A stretch of DNA of 64,000 bases from the NCBI RefSeq assembly GCF_029227915.1, contig NC_079879.1, forward strand, positions 32,184,501 to 32,248,500, written 5' to 3'. Position numbers and translations under genes: made by a program. Numbering within the stretch: the stretch's first letter is position 1; each line of letters begins with the position of its first letter. This DNA comes from Hydractinia symbiolongicarpus. Taxonomy: Eukaryota; Cnidaria; Hydrozoa; Anthoathecata; Hydractiniidae. Shown one piece after another: positions 21,648 through 35,150 of this stretch. Under the pieces are notes generated by a model. It did no database searches. It was not told the origin of the DNA and saw only the letters and a program-made list of their open reading frames with translations.

Positions 21648-22394
21648 TTAGAGGTCTGCTTCTTCTGTGCAAATGGTTTTTGCTCTTCTCGTTAAAGTTT
21701 TAATTGTCGATAATTTTACGTGTAAAGGTTGGTTTGACGTATAATTAGTGTATTGTCCCGTATGCGTAGGTTTTTTATACACTTTTGTTTTCACTGTATT
21801 ATCATCTTTTCTCATTATTAAACAATCCAAAAATGGGATCTGGTCATCCTTTTCTTCCTCCGCTGTGAATTTTACCTTTGAATAAATGTTATTCAGCTCA
21901 TTTAAGGTGTCCTCGGTTTTATGTTTTGTAACAGTGAACGTATCGTCTACTTTTCTTAGCCAAATTCTTGATGCGTGTAACATTGAGTAGATACTATTTT
22001 CTTCTATTCTTTGAATGTAGATTTCGGCAAAACATGGCGACGCAGGTGATCCCATGAAAAGACCATCCGCCTGGTTGTAGAATTTGTTTCCTATTTTGAA
22101 GGTCATAAATTCAACTGAGATTTTCACGAGACGTAGTAAGGCTTCTTTATTAAGATTTGTTTTAAAAGTGTCTTCTCTGATTCTCCTTTCTACTTCATGT
22201 ATGACTTCAGATTTTGGTAGGGAAGGGTACATATCTGCAATATCAAAACTCACCAACTTCTCATTCTCGTCCAAATTAATTTCTTTTACTTTGTTAACAA
22301 ATTGCTCCGTGTCTTTTATGTATGATTTTGCTGACGTTGTTAGATATTTAAGTTCTTTACTAACAAATTTAGCAATTTTGTAGAATACAGATCC
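21648..22394 (-). pseudogene. PLE reverse transcriptase core fragment, copy 2
   Basis: This is the counterpart of 17390-18136 with motifs A (FDIADMYPSLP), B (GLFMGSPASP), C (RKVDDTF), D-like (IPFLDCLI) and E (VYKKPTHTGQYTNY) unchanged. Differences lie between the motifs. The same Lys precedes VDD in motif C, so this change is older than the duplication. It ends at TAA 21648-21650. Confidence 0.85.
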
Positions 22395-23174
22395 TTAAGT
22401 GTTTATTATAAGTCTGACCTTTAGTGGGTTTTTATGAGTTTTTAATGATGGTCTTGCCATAGGTGTTGACGGCGTAATTTGTTTTAATTGTTTTATTTGT
22501 TCTATCGATAACCTGTTTTCTTTTCGGAGATTTGCGATTTCCTTGTTAATAGCCGTTTTTGCTTTCTCAATATTATCACTTTTCAGTTCTACATATCTCT
22601 CTTTGTTGGATAATTCTTGATTAATTAATTCGTCTACTTTTTGTTGCGAAATTATGCATGTTGCTCTGCCTTTGTCGTTTTCGATCAAAATAAGTCTATT
22701 TTGTTTCAACCATTCATTTAATCCATTACACAGCTCATTTGTAATATTTGTTAATTTAGTGTTTTTTTCTTTTTCCATAATTCTTTTGCATTCAAATCGA
22801 AATCCATTTGCCATTGAAGGTGAAGAAAATGATTTTGCTGCTTTTTTGATTCCACAAATCATGTCAATTATAGGTAATTTCTTCGTTGAAATTTTGAATT
22901 CGAGACCCTTTGACAATAACGGAATAAATTCATCAGGAATTTCAATACCAGGAAAGTTTAATAGTGTTTTTGTTTGGTGTTCTTTCTTCTCTTCTGGTGT
23001 TATCTCTTTATTTTGTTTGAACTTTTTCTTTAGTAATATTTCGAATTTTCTTGACAGATGCATGTTTTTGTGTTCAATTTTCTTTGAATGTCTTTTCTTT
23101 GTGAGTTGTACAAGGTTTGCATAAACAGTAAGAGATAATGTATCTTCTATCAGATTTTCGTTTTTTTGTTTCAT
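22395..23174 (-). pseudogene. PLE N-terminal region fragment, copy 2 (259 residues)
   Basis: This is the counterpart of 18137-18916, with Thr-to-Met and Ser-to-Pro changes. The conserved 'LLSKGLEF', 'ENDKGRATCI' and 'KTHKNPLKVRLIIN' segments are intact. It ends at the same TAA. The nine codons upstream of the ATG are again open to the element edge. Confidence 0.8.
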
Positions 23175-23201
23175 CTGTTGTTGTTTCCAGCGTTTAGAGT
23201 T

Positions 23202-23216
23202 ACTATATTTCTTTGA
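23202..23216. repeat. Target-site duplication, right arm, PLE copy 2
   Basis: This is the perfect partner of 20808-20822, and the satellite resumes in phase after it, as in copy 1. Confidence 0.9.
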
Positions 23217-23417
23217 CTTTCTAACAGTATCAGTCCGTTTGAGTTACAAGGTTGCTTCACATATTCGTAACAAAATGGATGTAGCAATATGTTTGAGATA
23301 TTACTAGGTTACATCGCTTTTAACAGTGAATCGATTGACTGTGGGACTTATTTGAACTGATTTTGGACTTTGACCTTATTAATGTGATAAATGAGCCAAT
23401 TCGACTCCAAGAAATAA

Positions 23418-26401
23418 CATTCTTCTTAATTTGACATGATTGCTGTAACTCAGCGATTACATTAGTCGGTGTGATAGCGCTTTATTTAAAAGTGTAGATG
23501 AATAAGTCAATTTTTACTGTGGGATAAATCCTAGCCGTTAGCGCGCGCTGACGAAGTAGAATCAGTTTCAAAAACTACATCTCCTTGACTTACTAACGGT
23601 ATCAGTCAGTTTCACCTACAACGGTCGCGTCACCTATTTATACCAACATGTATTTAACGGTATGTTTCTGATATTACGAGGTTGCAATGCTTTTAACGGT
23701 GAAACGATTGACTGTGGGACTTCATTGAACTGATTTTGGACCTTGACCTTGTTAATGTCATAAATGAGCCAATTCGACTCCAAGAAATAACATTCTTCTT
23801 AATTTGACATGATTGCTGTAAATCAGCGATAACACTAGCCGCTGTGATAGCGCTTTATTTAAAAGTGTAGATGAATAAGTCATTTTTTACTGTGGGACAA
23901 ATCCTAGCCGTTAGCGCGCGCCGACAAAATAGGATCAGTTTCAAAAGCTACATTTCATTGACTTACTAACGGTGTCAGTCCGTTTCACTTACAACGGTTG
24001 CGTCACCTATTCGTACCAACATGTACTTAGCGATATTTTTCTGATATTACTATTTTGCATCGCTTTTAACAGTTAAACGATTGACTGTGTGACTTAATTG
24101 AACTGATTTTGGACTTTGACCTTATATATGTAATAAATTAGCCTATTGGACTCCAAGAAAAAACATTCTTCTTACTTTTACCTGATTGCTGGAACTTAGC
24201 GATTACACTGGCCGCTGTGATAGCGCTTTATTTAAAACTGTAGATAAATAAGTCAGTTTCAACTGTGGGACCAATCCTAGCCGTTAGCGCGCGCTGAAGA
24301 AATAGAGAAAGTTTTGAAACTACATTTCATTGACTTTCTAACGTTATCAGTCAGTTTGAGTTACAACAGTTGCGTCACATTTTCGTACCAACATGTATTT
24401 TGCGATATGTTTCTGATATTACGAGGTTGCATTGCTTTTAACGGTGAAACGATTGACTGTGGGACTTAATTGAACTGATTTTGGACTTTGACCTTGTTAA
24501 TGTGATTAATGAGCCAATTCGACTGCAAGAAATAACATTCTTCTTAATTTGACATGATTGCTGTAACTCAGCGATAACACTGACCGCTGTGATGGCGCTT
24601 TTTTTTAAAAGTGTAGATGAATAAGACATTTTTTACTTTGGGACAATTTCTAGCCGTTAGCGCGCGCTGACGAAATAGAATCAGTTTCAAAAGCTACATT
24701 TCATTAACTTACTAACGGTATCAGTACGTTTCACTTACAACGGTTGCGTCACCTGTTCGTACCAACATGTATTTTGCGATATTTTTCTGATATTACTAGG
24801 TTGCATCGCTTTTAACAGTGAAAAGATTGACTGTGTGACTTAATTGAACTCATTTTGGACTTTGACTTTATATATGTGATAAATGAGCCTATTGGACTCC
24901 AAGAAATAACATTCTTCTTAATTTGACATGATTGCTGTAAATCAGCGATAACACTAGCCGCTGTGATAGCGCTTTATTTAAAAGTGTAGATGAATAAGTC
25001 AATTTTTACTGTGGGACAAATCCTAGCCGTTAGCGCGCGCTGACGAAGTAGAATCAGTTTCAAAAACTACATCTCCTTGACTTACTAACGGTATCAGTCA
25101 GTTTCACCTACAACGGTCGCGTCACCTATTTATACCAACATGTATTTAACGGTATGTTTCTGATATTAGGAGGTTGCAATGCTTTTAACGGTGAAACGAT
25201 TGACTGTGGGACTTCATTGAACTGATTTTGGACCTTGACCTTGTTAATGTGATAAATGAGCCAATTCGACTCCAAGAAATAACATTCTTCTTAATTTGAC
25301 ATGATTGCTGTAAATCAGCGATAACACTAGCCGCTGTGATAGCGCTTTATTTAAAAGTGTAGATGAATAAGTCATTTTTTACTGTGGGACAAATCCTAGC
25401 CGTTAGCGCGCGCCGACAAAATAGGATCAGTTTCAAAAGCTACATTTCATTGACTTACTAACGGTGTCAGTCCGTTTTACTTACAACGGTTGCGTCACCT
25501 ATTCGTACCAACATGTACTTAGCGATATTTTTCTGATATTACTATTTTGCATCGCTTTTAACAGTTAAACGATTGACTGTGTGACTTAATTGAACTGATA
25601 TTGGACTTTGACCTTATATATGTAATAAATGAGCCTATTGGACTCCAAGAAAAAACATTCTTCTTACTTTTACCTGATTGCTGGAACTTAGCGATTACAC
25701 TGGCCGCTGTGATAGCGCTTTATTTAAAACTGTAGATAAACAAGTCAGTTTCAACTGTGGGACCAATCCTAGCCGTTAGCGCGCGCTGAAGAAATAGAGA
25801 AAGTTTTGAAACTACATTTCATTGACTTTCTAACGTTATCAGTCAGTTTGAGTTACAACAGTTGCGTCACATTTTCGTACCAACATGTATTTTGCGATAT
25901 GTTTCTGATATTACGAGGTTGCATTGCTTTTAACGGTGAAACGATTGACTGTGGGACTTAATTGAACTGATTTTGGACTTTGACCTTATTAATGTGATTA
26001 GTGAGCCAATTCGACTGCAAGAAATAACATTCTTCTTAATTTGACATGATTGCTGTAACTCAGCGATAACACTGACCGCTGTGATGGCGCTTTTTTTTAA
26101 AAGTGTAGATGAATAAGACATTTTTTACTTTGGGACAATTTCTAGCCGTTAGCGCGCGCTGACGAAATAGAATCAGTTTCAAAAGCTACATTTCATTAAC
26201 TTACTAACGGTGTCAGTACGTTTCACTTACAACGGTTGCGTCACATGTTCGTACCAACATGTATTTTGCGATATTTTTCTGATATTACTAGGTTGCATCG
26301 CTTTTAACAGTGAAAAGATTGACTGTGTGACTTAATTGAACTCATTTTGGACTTTGACATTATGTATGTGATAAATGAGCCTATTGGACTCCAAGAAATA
26401 A
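23418..26401 (+). repeat. Four-monomer higher-order repeat, two copies (period 1492 bp)
   Basis: Block 23418-24909 is repeated as 24910-26401. Shared rare variants include 'acatctccttgacttac' with 'cacctatttata', 'cgccgacaaaataggatcag', 'aacagttaaacg', 'cttacttttacctgattg' and the 'gcgcttttttttaaaag' monomer. Only scattered substitutions separate the copies, and the first 80 bp belong to different subfamilies. This tetramer includes the right flank of PLE copy 2 but not the element. Confidence 0.85.
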
Positions 26402-26621
26402 CATTCTTCTTAATTTGACATGATTGCTCGACTTCAGCTTTAACACTGGGCTCTGAGGTAGTGCTTTATTTAAAAGTGTAGATAAATAAGTCAGTTTTAA
26501 CTGTGGTACTAATCTTAGCCGTTAGCGCGCGTTAACGATTGACTGTGGGACTTAATTGAACTGATTTTGGACTTTGACCTTGTTAATGTGATAAATGAGC
26601 CAATTCGACTCCAAGAAATAA
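26402..26621 (+). repeat. Truncated satellite monomer (220 bp), central ~152 bp missing
   Basis: The monomer runs normally to 'gttagcgcgcg' (monomer position about 130), then jumps at about 26531 to 'ttaacgattgactgtggg' (position about 283) and continues to the next start at 26622. The junction needs only one or two shared bases. The deleted part contains the CTGAAGA segment, the CTAACGGT arm and the CAACGGTTG motif. Confidence 0.85.
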
Positions 26622-27210
26622 CATACTTCTTAATTGGACATGATTGCTGTAACTCAGCGAAAACACTTGCCGCTGTGATAGCGCTTTTTTTAAAAGTGTA
26701 GATGAATAAGTCATTTCTTACTGTGGGACCAATCCTAGCCGTTAGCTCGCGCTGAAGAAATAGAGACAGTTTCAAAAACTACATTTCATTGTCTTTCTAA
26801 CGGCATCAGTTTGTTTGAGTTTCAAGGGTGGTGTCACATATTCGTACCAACTTGTATTTAGCGATATGTTTCTGATATTACTGGGTTCCATCGATTTTAA
26901 CACTGAAACGATTGACTGTGTGACTTAATTGAACTGATTTTAGACTTTGAACTTATAAATGTGATAAATGAGACAATTGGATCCCCAGAATTAACATTCT
27001 TCTTAATTTGACATGATTGCTCGACTTCAGCTTTCACACTGGGCGCTGTGGTAGCGCTTTACTGAAAAATGTAGATAAATAAGTCATTTTTTACTGTGGG
27101 ACCAATCCTAACCCTTAGCGCGCGCTGAAGAAATAGAGAAAGTTTCGAAAACTACATTTCATTGACTTTCTAACGGTATCAGTCCGTTTGAGTTACAACA
27201 GTTGCGTCAC

Positions 27211-30200
27211 ATTTTCGTACCAAAATGTATTTTGCGATATGTTTCTGATATTACGAGGTTGCATTGCTTTTAACGGTAAAACGATTGACTGTGGGACTTA
27301 ATTGATCTGATTTTGAACTTTGACCTTATAAATGTGTTAAATGAGCCAATTCGACTCCAAGAAATAACATTTTTCATAATTTGACACGATTGTTGGAACT
27401 CAGCGGTTACACTGGCCGCTGTGGTAGCGCTTTATTTAAAACTGTAGATAAATAAGTCAATTTTTACTGTGGAAACAATCCTAGCCGTTAGCTCGCGCTG
27501 AAGAAATAGAGAAAGTTTCAAGAACTACATTTCATTGTCTTTATAACGGTATCAGTTTGATTGAGCTTCAAGGGTTGTGTCATTTATTCGTACCAACATG
27601 TATTTAGCGATATGTTTCTGATGTTACTAGGTTGCATCGCTTTTAACGGTGGAACGATTGACTATGGGACTTAATTGAACTGATTTTAGACTTTCAACTT
27701 ATAAATGTGATAAGTGAGACAATTTGATCCCCAGAAGTAACATTCTTCTTAATTTGACATGATTGCTCGACTTCAGCTTTCACACTGGGCGCTGTGGTAG
27801 CGCTTTTCTTAAAAATGTAGATAAATAAGTCATTTTTTACTGTGGGACCAATCCTAACCGTTAGCGCGCTCTGAAGAAATAGAGAAAGCTTCAAGAACTA
27901 CATTTCATTGTCTTTCTAACAGTATCAGTTTGTTTGAGCTTCAAGGGTTGTGACACATAATCGTACCAACATGTATTTAGCGATATGTTTCTGATGTTAC
28001 TAGGTTTCATCGCTTTTAACGGTGGAATGATTGACTATGGGAAGTAAATGAACTGATTTTAGACTTTAAATTTACAAATGTGATAAATGAGACAATTGGA
28101 CATTCAGAAATAACATTCTTTTTAATTTGACATGATTGCTCGACTTCAGCTTTCACACTGGGCGCTGTGGTAGCGCTTTACTTAAAAATGTAGATAAATA
28201 AGTCATTTCTACTGTGGGACCAATCCTAACCGTTAGCGCGCGCTGAAGAAATAGAGAAAGTTTCAAAAACTACATTTCATTGAGTTTCTAACGGTATCAG
28301 TCCGTTTGAGTTACAACGGTTGCGTCACATAATCGTACCAACATGTATTTAGCGATATGTTTGTTATGTTACTAGGTTGCATCGCTTTTAACGGTGGAAC
28401 GATTCACTATGGGACATAATTGAACTGATTTTAGACTTTAAACTTATAAATGTGATAAATGAGACAATTGGACCCCAGAAATAACATTCTTCTTAATTTG
28501 ACATGATTGCTCGAACTCAGCGATTACACTGGGCGCTGTGGTAGCGCTTTACTTAAAAATGTATATAAATAAGTCATTTTTTACTGTTGGACCAATCCTA
28601 ACCGTTAGCGCGCGCTGAAGAAATAGAGACAGCGTCAAAAACTACATTTCATTGACTTTCTAACGGCATCAATCTGTTTGAGTTACAACGGTTGAGTCAC
28701 CTATTCGTACCAACAAGCATTGAGCGATATTTTTCTGATACTGCTAGGTTGCATCGCTTTTAACAGTGAAAAGATCGACTGTGGGACTTAATTGAACTGA
28801 TTATGGACTTTGACCTTATATATGTGATAAATGAGCCTATTGGACTTCAAGAAATAACATTCTTCTTAATTTGACATGATTGCTGGAACTCAGCGATTAC
28901 ACTGGCCGCTGTTATAGCGCTTTATTTAAACCTGTAGATAAATAAGGTATTTTTTACTGTGGGACCAATCCTAGCCGTTAGCCTGCGCTAAAGAAATAGA
29001 GACAGTTTGGAAAACTATATTTCATTGACTTTCTAACGGTATCAGTTTGTTTAAGTTACAACGGTTGCGTCACATTTTCGTACCAACTTATATTTAGCGA
29101 TACGTTTCTGAAATTACTAGGTTGAATCGCTTTTAACAGTGAAACGACTGACTGTGGGATTTAATTGAACTGATTTTGCACTTTGGACCTTATAAATGTG
29201 TTAAATGAGCCAATTGGACTCCAAGAAATTACATTTTTCATAATTTGACGCGATTGTTGGAACTCAGCGATTACACTGGCCGCTGTGATAGCGCTTTATT
29301 TAAAACTGTAGATAAATAAGTCAATTTTTACTTTGGAAACAATCCTAGCCGTTAGCTCGCGCTGAAGAAATAGAGAAAGTTTCAAGAACTACATTTCATT
29401 GTCTTTCTAACGGTATCGGTTTGTTTGAGCTTCAAGGGTTGTGTCACATATTCGTACCAACACGTATTTAGCGATATGTTTCTGATACTGCTAGGTTGCA
29501 TCGCTTTTAACAGTGAAAAGATTGACTGTGGGTCTTAATTGAACTAATTTTGGACTTTGACCTTATATATGTGATAAATGATCCTATTGGACTCCAAGAA
29601 ATAACATTCTTTTTAATTTGACATGATTGCTGGAACTCAGCGATTACACTGGCCGCTGTTATAGCGCTTTATTTAAAACTGTAGATAAATAAGTTATTTT
29701 TTACTGTGGTACCATTCCTAGCCGTTAGCCCGCGCTGAAGAAATAGAGACAGTTTAGAAAACTACATTTCATTGACATTCTAACGGTATCAGACCGTTTG
29801 AATTACAACGGTTTGCGTCACATATTCGTACCAACATGTGTTTAGCGATATGTTTCTGATATTACTAGGTTCCATCGCTTTTAACAGTGAAACGATTGAC
29901 TGTGTGACTTAATTGAACTGATTTTAGACTTCAAACTTATAAATGTGATAAATGAGACAATTGGACCCCAAGAAATAACATTCTTTTTAATTTGACATGA
30001 TTGCCCGACTGCAGCTGTTGCACTGGGCTCTGTGGTGGTGCTTTATTTAAAAGTGTAGATAAATAAGTCAGTTTTAACTGCGGGACCAATCCTAGCCGTT
30101 AGCGCGCGCTGAAGAAATAGAGAAAGTTTCAAGAACTACATTTCATTGTCTTTCTAACATTATCAGTTTGTTTGAGCTTCAAGGATTGTGTCACATATTC

Positions 30201-31480
30201 GTACCAACATGTATTTAGCAATATGTTTCTGATGTTACTAGGTTGCATCGCTCTTAACGGTGAAACGATTGACTATTGGACTTAATTGAACTGATTTTAG
30301 ACTTTAAACTTATAAATGTGATAAATAAAGCAATTGGATCCCCAGAAGTAACATTCTTCTTAATTTGACATGATTTCTCGACTCAAGCTTTCACACTGGG
30401 CGCTGTGGTAGCGCTTTACTTAAAAATGTAGATAAATAAGTCATTTTTTACTGTGGGACCAATCCTAACCGTGAGCGCGCGCTGAAGAAATAGAGAAAGT
30501 TTCGAAAACTACATTTCATTGACTTTCTAACGGTATCAGTCCGTGTGAGTTACAACGGTTGCGTCACATTTTCGTACCAAAATGTATTTTGCGATATGTT
30601 TCTGATATTACGAGGTTGCATTGCTTTTAACGGTAAAACGATTGACTGTGGGACTTAATTGATCTGATTTTGGACTTTGACCTTATAAATGTGTTAAATG
30701 AGCCAATTCGACTCCAAGAAATAACATTTTTCATAATTTGACACGATTGTTGGAACTCAGCGGTTACACTGGCCGCTGTGGTAGCGCTTTATTTAAAACT
30801 GTAGATAAATAAGTCAATTTTTACTGTGGAAACAATCCTAGCCGTTAGCTCGCGCTGAAGAAATAGAGAAAGTTTCAAGAACTACATTTCATTGTCTTTC
30901 TAACGGTATCAGTTTGATTGAGCTTCAAGGGTTGTGTCATTTATTCGTACCAACATGTATTTAGCGATATGTTTCTGATGTTACTAGGTTGCATCGCTTT
31001 TAACGGTGGAACGATTGACTATGGGAAGTAAATGAACTGATTTTAGACTTTAAATTTACAAATGTGATAAATGAGACAATTGGACATTCAGAAATAACAT
31101 TCTTTTTAATTTGACATGATTGCTCGACTTCAGCTTTCACACTGGGCGCTGTGGTAGCGCTTTACTTAAAAATGTAGATAAATAAGTCATTTCTACTGTG
31201 GGACCAATCCTAACCGTTAGCGCGCGCTGAAGAAATAGAGAAAGTTTCGAAAACTACATTTCATTGACTTTCTAACGGTATCAGTCCGTTTGAGGTACAA
31301 CGGTTGCGTCACATAATCGTACCAACATGTATTTAGCGATATGTTTGTGATGTTACTAGGTTGCATCGCTTTTAACGGTGGAACGATTCACTATGGGACA
31401 TAATTGAACTGATTTTAGACTTTAAACTTATAAATGTGATAAATGAGACAATTGGACCCCAGAAATAACATTCTTCTTAA
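27211..31480 (+). repeat. Satellite blocks repeated at 8-9 monomer spacing
   Basis: Private variants recur in order: 'cgtaccaaaatgtattttg' at about 27217 and 30574 (3357 bp apart, nine monomers), and 'ggacattcagaaataacattc' followed by 'aagtcatttctactg' at 28114 and 31099 (2985 bp apart, eight monomers). The change of spacing means one monomer was lost or gained between the two markers in one of the copies. Confidence 0.65.
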
Positions 31481-34400
31481 TTTGACATGATTGCTCGAAC
31501 TCAGCGATTACACTGGGCGCTGTGGTAGCGCTTTACTTAAAAATGTAGATAAATAAGTCAATTTTTATTGTGGAAACAATCCTAGCCGTTAGCTCGCGCT
31601 GAAGAAATAGAGAAAGTTTCAAGAATTACAATACATTGTCTTTCTAACGGTATCAGTTTGTTTGAGCTTCAAGGGTTGTGTCACATATTCGTACCAACAT
31701 GTATTTAGCGATATGTTTCTGATGTTACTAGGTTGCATCGCTTTTAACGGTGGAACGATTCACTAAGGGACTTAATTGAACTGATTTTAGACTTTAAACT
31801 TGTAAATGTGATAAATGAGACAATTGGACCCCAGAAATAACATTCTTCTTAATTTGACATGATTGCTCGAACTCAGCGATTACACTGGGCGCTGTGGTAG
31901 CGCTTTACTTAAAAATGTAGATAAATAAGTCATTTTTTACTGTTGGACCAATCCTAACCGATAGCGCGCGCTGAAGAAAGAGAGACAGCATCAAAAACTA
32001 CATTTCATTGACTTTCTAACGGTATCAATCTGTTTGAGTTACAACGGTTGCGTCACCTATTCGTACCAACAAGTATTGAGCGATACTTTTTTGATACTGC
32101 TAGGTTGCATCGCTTTTAACAGTGAAAAGATTGACTGTGGGACTTAATTAAACTGATTTTGGACTTTGACCTTATATATGTGATAAATGAGCCTATTGGA
32201 CTCCAAGAAATAACATTCTTCTTAATTTGACATGATTGCTGGAACTCAGCGATTACACTGGCCGCTGTTATAGCGCTTTATTTAAAACTGTAGATAAATA
32301 AGTTATTTTTTACTGTGGGACCCATCCTAGCCGTTAGCCCGCGCTGAAGAAATAGAGACAGTTTGGAAAACTACATTTCATTGACTTTCTAACAGTATCA
32401 GTTTGTTTGAGATTCAAGGATTGTGTCACATGTTCGTACCAACATGTATTTAGCAATATGTTTCTGATGTTACTAGGTTGCATCGCTCTTAACGGTGGAA
32501 CGATTGACTATTCGACTTAATTGAACTGATTTTAGACTTTAAACTTATAAATGTGATAAATGAAGCAATTGGATCCCCAAAAGTAACATTCTTTTTAATT
32601 TGACATGATTGCTCGACTCAAGCTTTCACACTGGGCGCTGTGGTAGCGCTTTACTTAAAAATGTAGATAAATAAGTCATTTTTTACTGTGGGACCAATCC
32701 TAACCGTTAGCGCGCGCTGAAGAAATAGAGAAAGTTTCAAGAACAAAATTTCATTGTCTTTCTAACAGTATCAGTTTGTTTGAGCTTCAAGGGTTGTGAC
32801 ACATAATCGTACCAACATGTATTTAGCGATATGTTCCTGATGTTACTAGGTTTCATCGCTTTTAACGGTGGAATGATTGACTATGGGAAGTAAATGAACT
32901 GATTTTAGACTTTAAATTTACAAATGTGATAAATGAGACAATTGGACACCCAGAAATAACATTCTTTTTAATTTGACATGATTGCTCGACTTCAGCTTTC
33001 ACACTGGGCGCTGCGGTAGCGCTTTACTTAAAAATGTAGATAAATAAGTCATTTTTACTGTGGGACCAATCCTAACCGTTAGCGCGCGCTGAAGAAATAG
33101 AGAAAGTTTCGAAAACTACATTTCATTGACTTTCTAACGGTATCAGTCCGTTTGAGTTACAACGGTTGCGTCACATAATCGTACCAACATGTATTTAGCG
33201 ATATGTTTGTGATGTTACTAGGTTGCATCGCTTTTAACGGTGGAACGATTCACTATGGGACATAATTGAACTGATTTTAGACTTTAAACTTATAAATGTG
33301 ATAAATGAGACAATTGGACCCCAGAAATAACATTCTTCTTAATTTGACATGATTGCTCGAACTCAGCGATTACACTGGGCGCTGTGGTAGCGCTTTACTT
33401 AAAAATGTAGATAAATAAGTCATTTTTTACTGTTGGACCAATCCTAACCGTTAGCGCGCGCTGAAGAAATAGAGACAGCTTCAAAAACTACATTTCATTG
33501 ACTTTCTAACGGCATCAATCTGTTTGAGTAACAACGGTTGAGTCACCTATTCGTACCAACAAGCATTGAGCGATGTTTTTCTGATACTGCTAGGTTGCAT
33601 CGCTTTTAACAGTGAAAAGATCGACTGTGGGACTTAATTGAACTGATTATGGACTTTGACCTTATATATGTGATAAATGAGCCTATTGGACTTCAAGAAA
33701 TAACATTCTTCTTAATTTGACGCGATTGTTGGAACTCAGCGATTACACTGGCCGCTGTGATAGCGCTTTATTTAAAACTGTAGATAAATAAGTCAATTTT
33801 TACTTTGGAGACAATCCTAGCCGTTAGCTCGCGCTGAAGAAATAGAGAAAGTTTCAAGAACTACATTTCATTGTCTTTCTAACGGTATCGGTTTGTTTGA
33901 GCTTCAAGGGTTGTGTCACATATTCGTACCAACACGTATTTAGCGATATGTTTCTGATACTGCTAGGTTGCATCGCTTTTAACAGTGAAAAGATTGACTG
34001 TGGGACTTAATTGAACTAATTTTGGACTTTGACCTTATATATGTGATAAATGATCCCATTGGACTCCAAGAAATAACATTCTTTTTAATTTGACATGATT
34101 GCTGGAACTCAGCGATTACACTGGCCGCTGTTATAGCGCTTTATTTAAAACTGTAGATAAATAAGTTATTTTTTACTGTGGTACCATTCCTAGCCGTTAG
34201 CCCGCGCTGAAGAAATAGAGACAGTTTGGAAAACTACATTTCATTGACATTCTAACGGTATCAGACCGTTTGAATTACAACGGTTTGCGTCACATATTCG
34301 TACCAACATGTGTTTAGCGATATGTTTCTGATATTACTAGGTTCCATCGCTTTTAACAGTGAAACGATTGACTGTGTGACTTAATTGAACTGATTTTAGA

Positions 34401-35040
34401 CTTCAAACTTATAAATGTGATAAATGAGACAATTGGACCCCAAGAAATAACATTCTTTTTAATTTGACATGATTGCTCGACTGCAGCTGTTGCACTGGAC
34501 TCTGTGGTGGTGCTTTATTTAAAAGTGTAGATAAATAAGTCAGTTTTAACTGCGGGACCAATCCTACCCGTTAGCGCGCACTGAAGAAATAGAGAAAGTT
34601 TCAAGAACTACATTTCATTGTCTTTCTAACAGTATCAGTTTGTTTGAGCTTCAAGGATTGTGTCACATATTCGTACCAACATGTATTTAGCAATATGTTT
34701 CTGATGTTACTAGGTTGCATCGCTCTTAACGGTGAAACGATTGACTATTGGACTTAATTGAACTGATTTTAGACTTTAAACTTATAAATGTGATAAATGA
34801 AGCAATTGGATCCCCAGAAGTAACATTCTTCTTAATTTGACATGATTTCTCGACTCAAGCTTTCACACTGGGCGCTGTGGTAGCGCTTTACTTAAAAATG
34901 TAGATAAATAAGTCATTTTTTACTGTGGGACCAATCCTAACGGTTAGCGCGCGCTGAAGAAATAGAGAAAGTTTCGAAAACTACATTTCATTGACTTTCT
35001 AACGGTATCAGTCCGTTTGAGTTACAACGGTTGCGTCACA
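27870..35040 (+). repeat. Long-range higher-order repeat, ~13/12-monomer spacing
   Basis: Sequence from about 27870 to 28860 ('gggttgtgacacataatcg' at 27945, 'gttgagtcacctattcg' at 28691) recurs 4846 bp later (32791, 33537). From about 29230 to 30570 the same correspondence holds at 4472 bp ('agaccgtttgaattacaacggtttgcg' block at 29811 and 34283). The 374-bp change shows that one whole monomer is missing from the second copy near 33710. A partial third occurrence of the 'gtttgaattacaac' block lies near 38386, 4103 bp further on. Confidence 0.7.
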
Positions 35041-35150
35041 TTTTCGTACCAACTTATATTTAGCGATATGTTTCTGATATTACTAGGTTGCATCGCTTTT
35101 AACAGTGAAACGACTGACTGTGGGATTTAATTGAACTGATTTTGGACTTT

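Larger units (their letters stand above)
21040..23174 (-). pseudogene. Penelope-like reverse transcriptase/GIY-YIG polyprotein, broken, copy 2
   Basis: The start is ATG 23174 and the end TAA 21040. In-frame TAA codons lie at 22395-22397 and 21648-21650, and the one-base shift lies at the A5 run 21380-21384, each exactly 4258 bp from its counterpart in copy 1. Amino-acid differences from copy 1 include Val/Leu in 'NKEAL-RL', Cys/Tyr in 'NKF-NQ', 'HAPKIW' against 'HASRIW', Thr/Ile in 'NN-YSK', Ser/Leu in 'DDTN-IRL', Lys/Thr in 'KGN-ILK', Thr/Met in 'EHKN-HL' and Ser/Pro in 'LNF-GIEI'. Catalytic residues are retained. Confidence 0.88.
20823..23201 (-). mobile_element. Penelope-like retroelement with GIY-YIG endonuclease, copy 2 (2379 bp)
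   Basis: It is the same length as copy 1, with about 20 substitutions and no indels noticed by eye (roughly 0.8 percent). Most are transitions, and about nine change an amino acid. That ratio suggests drift without selection on the protein. All three reading-frame lesions are shared with copy 1, so they predate the duplication or were spread by gene conversion. Organisation and 5' truncation are as in copy 1. Confidence 0.93.
20546..24060. repeat. Segmental tandem duplication, unit 2 (carries PLE copy 2)
   Basis: This is the second unit of the 4258-bp duplication. It matches 16288 onward through the PLE and through the right flank, to about the end of the single 'cgccgacaaaatagg' monomer near 24060. 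Beyond that the two units differ. Flanking satellite shows scattered differences from unit 1 ('cacctattta' against 'cacttatttg', 'gtaaatcag' against 'gtaactcag'), at a rate similar to that inside the element. Confidence 0.82.

Noticed and set aside
20823-23201. PLE copy 2 as an independent insertion
   Set aside because: It shares target-site duplication, monomer phase, both satellite flanks and all three lesions with copy 1. Duplication explains this; two insertions would not.
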